Assembly (NCBI GenBank): GCA_034509735.1 | Contig: JACGWO010000012.1 | Span: 8,306,367-8,370,366 of the forward strand | Length of the DNA stretch: 64,000 bases | DNA from: Sesamum alatum | Taxonomy: Eukaryota; Streptophyta; Magnoliopsida; Lamiales; Pedaliaceae | Reading direction: 5' to 3' | Shown: in pieces, positions 8,958 through 20,190 of the stretch | Layout: each line of letters begins with the position of its first letter | Position numbering within the stretch: the first letter of the stretch is position 1 | The notes under the pieces: model-generated | What the model was told of the DNA's origin: nothing | Seen by the model: only the letters and a program-made list of their open reading frames with translations | Databases searched by the model: none | Program-made: the position numbers and the translations under genes

Positions 8958-11565
8958 TCTGCTTCATGGGTATTGGATACCGGGTGTGGTGCTCACATCT
9001 GCAATGATTTGCAGGCACTGCAAAGAAGCAGAAGGCTAACCAAGGATGAGATGATCCTGAGGCTAGGCGATGGCAAGGGCATTGCTGCGGAGGGCGTAGG
9101 ATCACTAGAGTTAGCCATTAGTAGTCATGTTAGGATTGTACTGAACGACTATTTCTATGTACCTAGCATGATTAAAAACATTGTTTCCATCCCGGTCCTT
9201 GATAAGGAGGGATATGAATTTACCATCAATAAAAACGGTTTTTTCATTATCAAAGATGGTATTTCTCATTTGCTTGGTACATTGGTCAACGGTCTGTACA
9301 TACTTCAACAATCTAATTGGATTATGACTGGAGAACACAAACGAAAACGTGATGATCATAATAACGCACAGATATGGCATGCGAGGTTAGGTCATATCTC
9401 TAAAGATAGGATAAGAAGGTTGGTGGACTCAAAGAGTCTAGAAATAGACGATTTGGACAACCTACCGACCTGCGAATCCTGTCTAAAGGGAAAGATGACA
9501 AAGAAACCCTTTGTTGGACAAAATACGCTAGCCAGTGGTCTGTTGGATTTGATCCATACAGATGTCTGTGGTCCACTAAATACTCAGGCTAGAGGTGGGT
9601 ACTCGTACTTCATAACCTTTACCGATGATCACTCACGGTATGGTTATGTTTACCTGATGAGGTACAAGTCTGAAGCCTTTGGAAGGTTTAAAGAATACAG
9701 ACTTGAAGTAGAGAACCAAACCGGTCGAAAGATCAAAGCCCTTCGGTCGGACCGAGGTGGAGAGTATTTGAGTGGTGAGTTTATTGATTATCTAAAAGAG
9801 AACGGGATTCTCTCTCAGTGGACCCCTCCTGGAACACCGCAGCTTAATGGTGTGTCTGAAAGGAGGAATCGGACCTTGTTGGACATGGTCCGATCCATGA
9901 TGAGTTTTACCGAACTACCCCTTTCCTTCTGGGGATACGCTCTTGAGACGGCGGCCAAAGTTTTGAACTTGGCGCCATCTAAAAGGGTATCCCAGACGCC
10001 ATATGAGATATGGCATGGCAAGCCTGCCTCCTACAAATGCTTGAAAGTGTGGGATTGCCCCGCATATGTCAAGAGATTAGTGGGAGATAAACTGGACTCG
10101 AGGTCTAGTTTATGCAGGTTCATCGGCTATCCGAAAGAAACTGCGGGGTATTATTTCTATGATCCCTCCGAGCAAAAGGTTTTTGTCTCGCGAAACGCAG
10201 TGTTCTTGGAAAAAGGTTTTTCCATCGGATAGTCGACGCGATGAGGTGCTACTTGAGGAATCAAGTGAGGAACCCCAAGAGGCAGCAGTGACATCTGAGC
10301 CTGAAGTTCCCACTGATATTGTTCTAGTCCTCCGTAGGTCGGCCAGAGTATCCCATGCACCTGATAGGTATGGATTTCTGGGCCTGACCAGTCAGTTGGA
10401 TAATGATCCAAAGACGTACGGAGAAGCGATGTCGGACATCGATTCGGACAAGTGGCTTGAGGCCATGAAACCCAAGATGGACTCGATGGGTACAAACAAG
10501 GTTTGGACCCTAGCAGATCCACCAAAAAGGGTTAAACCCAAAGCTGGAACATACGTTTTGATGAAGTCATACGGGGATATGATTTCATCAAGAACGAGTC
10601 CGATCCTTGTGTATACAAGAAGATCAGTGGGAGCTCAGTTGCGTTTCTGGTGCTTTACGTGGATGACATCTTGCTCATTGGGAATGATGCTAAGATGTTA
10701 GGTACCCCTAAAGCTTGGTTGTCAACGCAATTCTCCATGAAGGATATGGGCGAGGCATCCTACATCCTTGGCATCAAGATCTACAGGGATAGATCTAGAA
10801 GGATGTTAGGAATGGCCCAGTCCTCGTATATGAGGCATGAAATTAAGTTATCCAAGAAGCAGTCTCCTAAGACTGATGAGGAGCTTAAAAGGATGTTGGA
10901 CATCCCCTATGCTTCAGCCGTAGGTAGCATACAGTATGTTGTTCAATGCACTAGACCTGATGTGGCTTTCGCTTTGAGCGTAACAAGTCGATATCAGTCG
11001 TGTGCCGTGGAGGCACACTGGAGTGCAGTCAAGACTATCCTGAAGTACCTGAAAAGGACTAAGGACATGCTCTTGATCTACGATGGTGGAGAATTGATAC
11101 TGGAAGGCTATAGCGACGCTAGCTTCCAGTCGGATGACGATGATGCCAAGTCTCAGTATGGTTTTGTATTTAGACCAAATGGTGGCGTAGTTACTTGGAA
11201 GGGTTCCAAGCAGGCTACCACGGCGGACTCCACCATAGAGTTTTGAATACATAGCGGCTTTGGAAGCTGCTAAGGAGTGGTTTGGTTGATGAGCTACATC
11301 CAAGGGTTGGATGTAGTACCTAGCATTGCTAAGCCTGTAATTATCTTTTATGATAACAACGGGACGATAGCGCTAGCAAAGGAACCGAGATCTCATCACG
11401 ATCCAAGCATATTCTTAGACGCTACCATCTACGTAGAGAGATGGATAGCAGGAGTGACGTTCGGTTGGACCGAGTCAGCTCCGCAGATAACATAGCAGAT
11501 CCACTTGCTAAGCCCATGTCGCAAGTTGCCCATACTCACCATCTGAATAAGAGGTTCGAGGTCAA
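8958..11565 (+). pseudogene. pol: A1 pol: protease, integrase, truncated RT, RNase H
   Basis: Protease has LDTGCGAHIC (Asp codon 8976-8978). The integrase zinc region has HARLGH near 9376 and CESC near 9474. The catalytic triad is Asp 9561, Asp 9750 and Glu 9858, the last two separated by 35 residues. An extra T near 10217 shifts the frame. RT lacks its first half, including the [11 protein letters not shown] aspartate, because of a 340-bp deletion at 10539; YVDD remains at 10656-10667. A second deletion near 10830 removes RT-RNase H linker. RNase H (GYSDASFQSD) ends at a TGA at 11244-11246. It cannot make active RT. Confidence 0.9.
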
Positions 11566-11585
11566 TGGGTGATTGGCTTTATGTC

Positions 11586-11596
11586 AAGTGGGAGAT
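11586..11596 (+). other. A1 polypurine tract
   Basis: AAGTGGGAGAT abuts the 3' LTR and is the plus-strand priming site. The same tract precedes the 3' LTRs of A2, A4 and B. Confidence 0.9.
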
Positions 11597-13824
11597 TGTT
11601 GGAATAGGTGACCAGAAAGCCAATGGGTTTGGCAATTTGTAACCTATCCGACAACTTGATGTGAATGTAATATTATTATGTGATGAATAAGATGAGTATT
11701 CGTCACCAATGGTATCTTCTTTGTTGCGCTCATCTTACATTTGTTAAAACGGTGTTTAACTTATATCACAAGAAAGCCCACAGACCATGGATAATAACTC
11801 ATGCAGTTGGGCCACGCATTGGATGGTGGTCATGAAACCAACTGATTAAGAGTTGGGTCTGAAACGTTCCAAGTCGAGGACCTCGAGACAGGGCATCGAG
11901 AGTCCTATTGAGACTTGCGTCAAGAGTCGTGTTCATTGGATGAGTGCCGTGTTTCATCGGCGACAGGCGTGGGACGCCTACACGATCTTGATGGGTTGGT
12001 CGACTGGGGTCGAGCCGACTGGACTGACTCGCGGGGATCATCATATGGAAGCCTTGGAGGCTTGGTCGGTATGATTGGTTTTCCCCGGTTCCGATAGTAC
12101 GGGAGTAATCCTCAGACTTGAGGGATCACGGCAGTCGCGTGCACAGGACGGCTGTATCTTGGATCTGGCGAGAGGTAATCATTCTGTAAGATGATTATCA
12201 TAAGCCTTGTCCAGTGCAGTCAGAATGTGTAGCGAGGACGGTGGATTCCAAGAAGAGGATCTGTCCCCTGTCAGTATGTGACAGAGGTATCTCCTATGCA
12301 CTCGGAGACACGTTCATACTGTTTGAAGCTGTGACCACAGTGGTTGGTCGAACAGGGAACGGTTTCCTGTGTCGACGCAATGAAGCATACGTGGTCTCGA
12401 GTATTAAGCATAGATGCCTAGTCAAGGATGGTAACCGACGCCCAATTTCATACCCTAGACTAAGGCCGGGAGACGGTAGACGGAAGGATCGTACCCGTAT
12501 GGAATCGGCGCCTAAATGTTCACGCCAATTCACCTAGTCTCTAGTGCCATGGACCGTTGCTAGACGGCCTCCCATGGTAACGGGCCCTTGTGGGACACGG
12601 GCCCAAGTCTAGCTGAGGGTGAACCTAAAGGTTCACACACAAATCACCGAGGAGGTTGAGAGATCGACTTGGAGTCAATCTCGAAGGATAAAATAAGTAA
12701 TTGGATTACTTAAGGGAAAGTCCATTGGATGGACGGGCCGATATTGTATCGGGCTTTCATTTAATCGGTAAATTAGATTTTCGATTAAATATGAAAAGTT
12801 GAGATGTTGAGACGTTGGATCTTTTAATTGGATTAAAAGATCAACGGAAATAATTTAAGTGGACATTAAATTGGATTTAATATTGGGTTCGTCGTAATTG
12901 GATTACGATAAAACCCGGTCCGTTAAATTATACCCGAGAGGAGAAATAATTCCTAATTTGGAATAGGAAGAAGTTGGACTTCTTCCCTTAATTAAACATA
13001 GCCGACATGCTCCCTTGGAGGAAGCAAAATCAGCCATGTTGCATGCTAGGTGGTATGTTGACTTGTCTCTTTTGGAAAGAGACAAATCAACTCCAATCAA
13101 GCTCTTCCCTTTTGGTATGATTTGATCATACCATAAATTTTGGTAGGCTTGATTGAAGAATTGATGGTGATTGATTGGACTGAATCTAGACATCCTTGGA
13201 TGAACCTAGACACATTCCAATAATCACATTAATTATGTATATATATTAGAATATACAACACCTAGCATAAGTGATTCATTATTCATCTTTTTCTAGGAAA
13301 AAGAGAAGACAAAAATCCTTCCTCTCTCTCAAAATTTCGTGCTCCCTCCCTTTCTTACACTTGTGTTCTTCACTTGATTTTGAATCAAGAAGAAGAACAA
13401 AGTAAGTTTAAGAGAACACTAATTCATAGTGTTCTTCTCTTAAACCGATTCCTTCCTAAACCCGTTCTTTTCTAGCAAGAAGAACGTGTGTTTCTTCCGG
13501 TGTGGTGTGGATCACCTTTGGAGAATCCATACGTTTGGATTTCGTGACCATTCCGGAGAAGGAACAACGCTAGTAGCCGGGAGCATACGCTAAACAATCA
13601 AAGGTAACGGTCTATTACGCTTTGATTAATTTCATTTGTATATCTATGCCCTATGTGTTTAAATATATGTTTTAATATTTACACATCCTACATCGAACGC
13701 CCGGTTGAGCACCCAAGGATACACCCCTTGGGATTCGCGTATTTTGAATTTGATTTAAATCTACGCACTTTTCTCGCTTTTCTCGCTTCCGCTCGCGCTC
13801 CCGGGCGAATCCGCTTGTCCTTCA
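11597..13824 (+). repeat. A1 3' LTR
   Basis: 2,228 bp, TGTTGG...CTTCA. About 25 single-base differences and one small indel distinguish it from the 5' LTR. Many are C/T or G/A changes, as expected for methylated, silenced repeats. Confidence 0.95.
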
Positions 13825-13829
13825 GTCCT
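13825..13829. repeat. target site duplication of A1, right copy (GTCCT)
   Basis: Exact repeat of 4008-4012 directly after the LTR end. Confidence 0.95.
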
Positions 13830-13940
13830 AAGCTAACTAAGTTCGCTGATTATGCCATGCGCCCACTGGGCGCGGGTCCCACGCCAATGAGGTGCGCTGA
13901 TTGTGCGCTGACAACGCGCCAACATCAAGCTTCTCGGTGC
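13830..13940 (+). other. leader of element E, continuation after A1
   Basis: It contains GCTGATTATGCCATGCGC and GCTGACAACGCGCC words resembling those just left of A1 (3970-4000), so A1 inserted within this leader. It stops at the hAT end at 13941. Confidence 0.5.
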
Positions 13941-14374
13941 TAGAGGTGGGTGTCAGATCGGGTTTTTCGGGTCAGGTACCCGACATGTCGGGTAGTGTAA
14001 AAATGGACCCGATCCCAAACCCGACTGCGTCGGCTACCCGAGTAGTTGGGTACCCATGGGGTTCGGGTATCCGTGTAGTCGGGTTCGGGTACCTGGATAA
14101 GCATGTAGAGGTAATGCCTTGATAATGACATTTTTTATGATGAATCATGAATTGATATGATTTCCAAGGAGTAGTTACAAAGAGACAAAGAATGCATTCC
14201 ATTTCCATAACCTAAATAGGTGATACTATATACTTTTCTCACCATTAATTCCAATTACTCATGAAATACGCACTACATGTGTGAAGATCAAAAGTAGGTC
14301 AAGTTTTTAAGCTGGAGGGATGCTAAATTGAGCCACGATTTAATTTAAAATATTCATAACATTAATATATCAAA

Positions 14375-14870
14375 TCTTAGTAAAAAATCACAAGATCTGG
14401 CACCATCAAATATCGATGATAGTTGAATCAACCCCTAACTTAGCCAACTCTACAATAAAATAGAAAATAATTAGACAATTATAATATAATTAGAGTATAT
14501 GGATGAACAATAATCAAAGTACAAGAAAAACTATAAAAAGTACCTAGTTAAAAATTCACAAGTAGTGGCACCATCAAATGTCAATAATTGTTGAATCAAC
14601 TCGCAACATAGTCAACTTTATAATAAACTAGAAAATAATTAGACATGTAGAATATAATCAGAGTATATATATTGAACAATAATCAAAATACAAGAAAGAA
14701 ATAAAAGCACCTAGTAAAAATTTCACAAGTGGCACCATTAAATGTCAATAAGTGTTGAATCAACCCCCAAGTTAGTCAATTTTACAATAAATAGAAAATA
14801 GTTAGACTAGAAGAGTATAATTAGAGTATGTGGAATTGAACAATAATCAAAATACATGTAAAAAATGGAA
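14375..14870. repeat. three tandem units of about 168 bp in the hAT noncoding region
   Basis: CACAAG followed by GGCACCAT(C/T)AAAT recurs at 14389, 14557 and 14724, spaced 168 and 167 bp. Each unit continues with GTTGAATCAAC, TAGAAAATA(A/G)TTAGAC, GAGTAT and GAACAATAATCAAA. The units lie between the transposase stop and the transposon end. Confidence 0.75.
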
Positions 14871-15157
14871 GTTACATTTCTCAACCACTTCAAGTTCACT
14901 CAAATCCTCCTCAATGTTAATTGGTTTGGAATAATTCCAAAGCGAATCTTGAGTACAAATAAGTGCTTGAACGATTTTAGGAGACAAAGAGCTCCTAAAA
15001 GCATCAAGAACACGACCTTCGGTACTAAATGGAGCTTCTGAAGCAACAGTTGAACCGGAACGACCAATACATCTTGAGCCATTTTTGAGAGAATCGAAAA
15101 CCTTTGAATGTTTACTTTGCTCCAATTTAATATATTTCTCTATGTAATTCTACATCC
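14847..15157 (-). pseudogene. hAT transposase C-terminal dimerization domain fragment
   Basis: The minus-strand frame includes STVASEAPFSTEGRVLDAFR and ALICTQDSLW, the C-terminal region (hATC) of RICESLEEPER/DAYSLEEPER-type transposases, which dimerise to cut DNA. The preceding AQDVLVVPV is in another frame, so one frameshift lies near 15055. The BED zinc finger and catalytic region are absent. It is a fragment of an ancient autonomous copy, or of a domesticated relative. Confidence 0.85.
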
Positions 15158-15166
15158 TCACCAAGA

Positions 15167-15356
15167 TGAAAGCCTTGGGTAGGCATGTGGATCGTCCGGG
15201 GAATAGCGCGAGCACGGAAGCACGGTATAATTTAAATTACAAAATATAAACATGCATGATACGTATTAAAATAAAACACGTTCAAGGGGTGTGCCCTTGA
15301 AATTCCCGCATGTTTGGTGTATCTCATGAATTAAAAATATACATGCAATCATGGAG
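15167..15356 (-). repeat. reverse B-family LTR (B2), 3' terminal piece
   Basis: Begins TGAAAGCCTTGGGTAGG, the complement of an LTR end, and aligns with the B LTR end near 25600-25819 and with 50360-50580. It continues at 17592 after the solo A LTR. Confidence 0.85.
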
Positions 15357-17586
15357 TGTTAGAATAGGTGATCAGAAAGCCAATAGGTTTGGCGATTTGT
15401 AACCTATCTGACAACTTGATGTAAATGTAATATTATTACGTGATGAATAAGATGAGTGTTCGTCACCAATGGTACCTTCTTTGTTGTGCTCATCTTACAT
15501 TTGTTAAAACGGCGTTTAACTTATATCGCAACAAAGCCCACAGACCATGGATAACAACTCGTGCAGTTGGGCCACGCATTGGATGGTGGTCATGAAACCA
15601 ACTGATTAAGAGTTGGGTCTGAAACGTTCCAAGTCGAGGACCTCGAGACAGGGCATCGAGAGTCCTATTAAGACTTGCATCAAGAGTCGTGTTCATTGGA
15701 TGAGTGCCGTGTTTCATTGACGATAGGCGTGGGACGCCTACACGATCTTGATGGGTTGGTCGACTGGGATCGAGCCGACTGGACTGACTCGCGGGGATCA
15801 TCATATGGAAGCCTTGGAGGCTTATGGTCGGTATGATTGGTTTTCCCCGGTTCCGATAGTATGGGAGTAATCCTCAGACTTGAGGGATCATGGCAGTCGC
15901 GTGCACAGGACGGCTGTATCTTGGATCTGGCGAGAGGTAATCATTCTGTTAGATGATTATCATAAGCCTTGTCCAGTGCAGTCGGAATGTGTAGCGAGGA
16001 CGGTGGATTCCAAGAAGAGGATCCGTCCCCTGTCAGTATGTGACAGAGGTATCTCCTATGCACTCGGAGACACGTTCATGCTGTTTGAAGCTGTGGCCAC
16101 AGTGGTTGGTCGAACAGGGAATGGTTTCCTGTATCGACGCAATGAAGCATACGTGGTCTCGAGTATTAAGCATAGATGCCTAGTCAAGGATGGTAACCGA
16201 CGCCCAATTCCATACCCTAGACTAAGGCCGGGAGACGATAGACGGAAGGATCGTACCCGTACGAAATCGGCGCCTAAATGTTCACGCCAATTCACCTAGT
16301 CTCTAGTGCCATGGACCGTTGCTAGACGGCCACCCATGGTAACGGGCCCTTGTGGGACACGGGCCCAAGTCTAGCTGAGGGTGAACCTAAAGGGTCACAC
16401 ACAAATCACCGAGGAGGTTGAGAGATCGACTTGGAGTCAATCTCGAAGGATAAAATAAGTAATTGGATTACTTAAGGGAAAGTCCATTGGATGGACGGGC
16501 CGATATTGTATCGGGCTTTCATTTAATCGGTAAATTAGATTTTCGATTAAATATGGAAAGTTGAGATGTTGAGACGTTGGATCTTTTAATTGGATTAAAA
16601 GATCAACGGAAATAATTTAAGTGGACATTAAATTGTATTTAATATTGGGTTCGTCGTAATTGGATTACGATAAAACCCGGTCCGTTAAATTATACTCGAG
16701 AGGAGAAATAATTCCTAATTTGGAATAGGAAGAAGTTGGACTTCATTCCTTAATTAAACATGGTCGACACGCTCCCTTGAGGAAGCAAAATCAGCCATGT
16801 TTCATGCTAGGTGGTATGTTGACTTATCTCTTTTGGAAAGAGACAAATCAACTCCAATCAAGCTCTTCCCTTTTGGTATGATTTGATCATACCATAAATT
16901 TTGGTAGGCTTGATTGAAGAATTGATGGTGATTGATTAGAATGAATCTAGACATCCTTGGATGAACCTAGACACATTCCAATAATCACATTAATTATGTA
17001 TATATATTAGAATATACAACACGAAGCATAAGTGATTCATTATTCATCTTTTTCTAGGAAAAAGAGAAGACAAAAATCCTCTCCTCTCTCTCAATTTTCG
17101 TGCTATCTCCCTCTCTTACACTTGTGTTCTTCACTTGATTTTGAATCAAGAAGAAGAACAAAGTAAGTTTAAGAGAACACTAATTCATAGCGTTCTTCTC
17201 TTAAACCGATTCCTTCCTAAACCCGTTCTTTTCTAGCAAGAAGAACGTGTGTTTCTTCCGGTGTGGAATGGATCACCTTTGGAGAATCCATACGTTTGGA
17301 TTTCGTGAGCATTCCGGAGAAGGAACAACGCTAGTAGCCGGGAGCATACGCTAAACAATCAAAGGTAACGGTTTATTATGCTTTGATTGATTTCATTTAT
17401 ATATCTATGCCCTGTGTGTTTAAATATATGTTTTCAATATTTACACATCCTACATCGAACGCCCGGTTGAGCACCCAAGGGTACACCCCTTGGAATTCGC
17501 GTATTTTGAATTTGATTTAAATTTACGCACAATTTCTCGCTTTCTCGCTTCCGCTCGCGCTCCCGGGCGGATCCGCTTGTCCTTCA
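15357..17586 (+). repeat. solo LTR of family A
   Basis: 2,230 bp, TGTTAGAATAGG...CTTGTCCTTCA, flanked by exact TGGAG duplications at 15352-15356 and 17587-17591. No internal sequence remains, so it arose by LTR-LTR recombination. It inserted into the reverse B2 LTR, whose sequence resumes at GCCATAGG. Its TGTTAG start groups it with A2 and A3. Confidence 0.93.
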
Positions 17587-17591
17587 TGGAG

Positions 17592-19361
17592 GCCATAGGA
17601 TTTGTAAAATAACGAAGACGAAAACGTAAACGAAAACCTACCGATTCATTGTTTTCCTCTTCTAACCGGTACTCGTGTTGTTCCCCGATTTGCTCCAAGA
17701 TCTCGTATTGGAGACCCTCTAATTCGTGACACGCAATCCGCCCACGTATCTTGTACTTCGTGCTAGCAAACGAACAAGTATTTTGGAGAGGACGGATCAA
17801 TCACACGTTATTAGTTTAATGGGATTAATCCTCCTATGTTCAATTGTTAACACAAAAGAACAAGAGAGTATTTTTCTTGGAAAGAGAGGAGAGAGGCGGA
17901 CGAGAGGTAGAGAGGGAGAGAGTACACGAATTTTGTGTGTGTGTGTGTGTGTGAAGATTCATCATCCTTTTACAAGTGAAGGGCTAGGAATATATATAGA
18001 GGAGGAGTTTAATCCTCTTCAAATTCCAACTCTAGGAAGACTAATTTGACTAGGATTTGACCTAGTCAAAGTCCTAGTCAAAGTAGTTATTTGACCTAGT
18101 CAAATAAATCCTAGCCATCCATCTCTCCATTTAATCTCAACCATCCAATTAATTTAATGGAATATTTTAATCCTATTTAAATATTCCAAGGGCAATAAAT
18201 AAATATAATAAATATAAATATTTATTCTAGGCCCATTAAATTAATTTTCCAATAAATCTAATTTATTAGATGAATCTCTTTTATCCAATAAAAGGAATTA
18301 ATTCTTTCCAAGAAAATTAAGGACCCGATTAAATCCAATTTAATCATTCCATTTCTCCAAATATTTAATTCTAAATTAAATACTTTATCTGTGCGGATTG
18401 TGTGTGACTCTTTAGGTTCACCTTCAGCTAGACTTGGTTGGATTCCTAGAATCCGCCCGTTACCATGGGTGGCCATCTAGCAACGGTCCATGGAACTAGA
18501 GACTAGGTGAATAAAGATGAACATTTAGGCTCTAACGGTACACTTGTCCTTCCGTCTACGATCTCACCACTTAGGGTCTAGGGCACGGAAAATGCAGGTA
18601 CCCATTTTGGACCTAAGTGTCGGTCTGTCCTTTACTAAACGCCGCAAAAACAAATCTTCCCTTCTGTTCAGTTACTGTGGCCACAGATTTTAGGGACAAG
18701 ACACAGAGCATTTGTGAGACTCAACTGTCAATACCTTTTGACAGGAGACAGATTCTTTCTTGGAAACTACTGTCACTCTGTACACTAGAGCTGCACTAGA
18801 TATGGCTTATGACTACTCAAGTGCTTCTTGGCAATCTCTCACCATATCTAAGATACAACCCTGATATACAGGTAAACTCAGCAGTTCCTCAAGTCAAAGG
18901 ACTTGACTTGTACTGTTGGAACCGGGAACACACGTCATACCTGACCGACCCTACTCAAGGTCCTCCGTAAGACAGTTCTCGCGAGTCACCTCAGTCAACT
19001 GCTCCCTAGTAGGCAAACCCACTAACACTGCTTAGACGAACTTCATCACCCGTCGATGAAATACGAAAGCAGATGCTTAGTGCAAGTCTCAAGGGGAATC
19101 TCGGTACCCATTTTCGAGATTCCTTGACTTGGAGATTTTCGGACTGATTCGGCGGGACTAATTTCATGGACCTACCTCCAAGCGTAGTCCCACTCCCCGA
19201 AATATGTTTTCAGTCCGTGGGCTTTGTTTGCGTAGTGAACAAAAATATAAAGCAGATAAAGTGAACACAAACAAAGTAAATGCCAAATGAATTTCACTTC
19301 TTATTCTTTAATAATTTATCAAATCCTCGAAATTGTTTAGATATAGGTTACAATTCGCCTA
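17592..19361 (-). repeat. reverse B-family LTR (B2), remainder
   Basis: Complementary to the B LTR from the U5 tract ACCGGTACTCG (17670) to its 5' region (CCGTGGGCTTTG at 19210). It includes a TG microsatellite at 17934-17953 and a TATA region near 17990. It lacks the last roughly 30 bp of the LTR 5' end and is fused to the RT gene of element G at a short shared sequence. Confidence 0.85.
17934..17953. repeat. TG microsatellite in the B2 LTR
   Basis: About ten TG repeats just inside the transcribed part of the reverse LTR. The same position holds CA repeats at 25281-25302 and TG repeats at 60820-60842 and near 63160-63177. Confidence 0.8.
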
Positions 19362-20190
19362 TAATCAACACATAATCTCATACTCCCATCGTTCTTCTTT
19401 ACGAACAACACTGGTGCTCCCCAAGGCGAAATACTTGGTCGTATAAATCCCTTATCGAGTAATTCTTCTAATTGCTTCTTTAATTCTTTCAATTTAAGTG
19501 GAGCCATTCTATATAGTGCAATCGAGATAGGTGCCGCCCCAGGATTAGTTTCTATTTCAAAATCTACTTCTCGATGAGGAGGTAACCTAGGTAATTCTTC
19601 TGGAAAAACATCAGGAAATTCCCTAACTACTGGAATATCTGACACACCCGGACTAACCTTCGTAGTATCACGTACACTAGCTAGATATGCTTCACACTCT
19701 TTTTTAATTAAATTAAAAGCAGTCATAGCAGAAATTAAACAGTTAGGTATAACTTTTCTATCTCCCGCTATAACCGTCTTCATCTGTCCATTGATTTCTA
19801 CGGCCACCTCTTTTGTTTGACAATCCACCAAAGCATGATTACTTGATAACCAATCCATTCCCAGAATAACGTCAAACTCCCTAAGGTTTATTACAACCAA
19901 ATCTGCATATAGTGTGATACTATCCACTACTATTGGACAAGATCTCACTACTGTGTTAACAAGTATAACCCCACCAGCAGGCATACATACGCATAAGTCA
20001 TGCCCTAACGGTTCAATACTAGCATGCACACGTGATGCAAAATCATGTGATATAAATGAACAAGTAGATCCTGGATCAATTAACACATGCGCACCAGAAT
20101 TGCAAATAGAAAAGGAACCAGTAATAACCTCAGGTGCAGTAGGAGCTTGCTCTCTGGTGATGGCATACACCTTTGCTTGTGCTGAGATTG
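19362..20190 (-). pseudogene. pol: G pol fragment: aspartic protease and start of RT
   Basis: The protease would mature the polyprotein. The frame carries [13 protein letters not shown] (active-site Asp codon near 20075-20077; DPG is common in this lineage) and VILGMDWLS near residue 100. An RT N-terminus follows, with [14 protein letters not shown] and [18 protein letters not shown]. It stops after MRLCVDYR, and the translation then runs into LTR sequence. RT palms B and C with the catalytic YxDD, RNase H and integrase are absent. Confidence 0.85.

Larger units (their letters stand above)
4013..13824 (+). mobile_element. complete but defective Ty1/copia retrotransposon A1
   Basis: 9,812 bp bounded by a perfect 5-bp duplication, with two LTRs of 2,229 and 2,228 bp. 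The tRNA-iMet PBS is at 6244-6255 and the polypurine tract at 11586-11596. The coding order is Gag, protease, integrase, RT, RNase H. The LTRs differ at roughly 25 sites by eye (about 1%), so the insertion is fairly recent. Coding is broken by frameshifts near 8957 and 10217, a 340-bp RT deletion at 10539, a second deletion near 10830 and an RNase H stop at 11244-11246. The LTR start TGTTGG is shared only with A4. Confidence 0.95.
13941..15166 (-). mobile_element. hAT transposon remnant, 3' end
   Basis: The left end TAGAGGTGGGTGTC followed by repeated CGGGT and GGGTACC words (13955-14100) is typical of hAT termini and subterminal regions. A transposase C-terminal fragment lies on the minus strand at 14847-15157. 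The 5' part of the transposon is missing, and the remnant stops at a reverse B-family LTR at 15167. No partner terminus or duplication can be paired. Confidence 0.75.

Noticed and set aside
4008..13829. A1 as an autonomous element
   Set aside because: The RT catalytic half is deleted and several frameshifts exist, despite good LTRs, PBS and PPT.
14375..14870. CRISPR-like or satellite array
   Set aside because: The units are long (168 bp), only three, diverged, and lie within a transposon remnant.
14847..15125. Domesticated hAT gene (DAYSLEEPER-like)
   Set aside because: Only the C-terminus is present, with a frameshift, next to transposon-like ends. There is no sign of a maintained gene.
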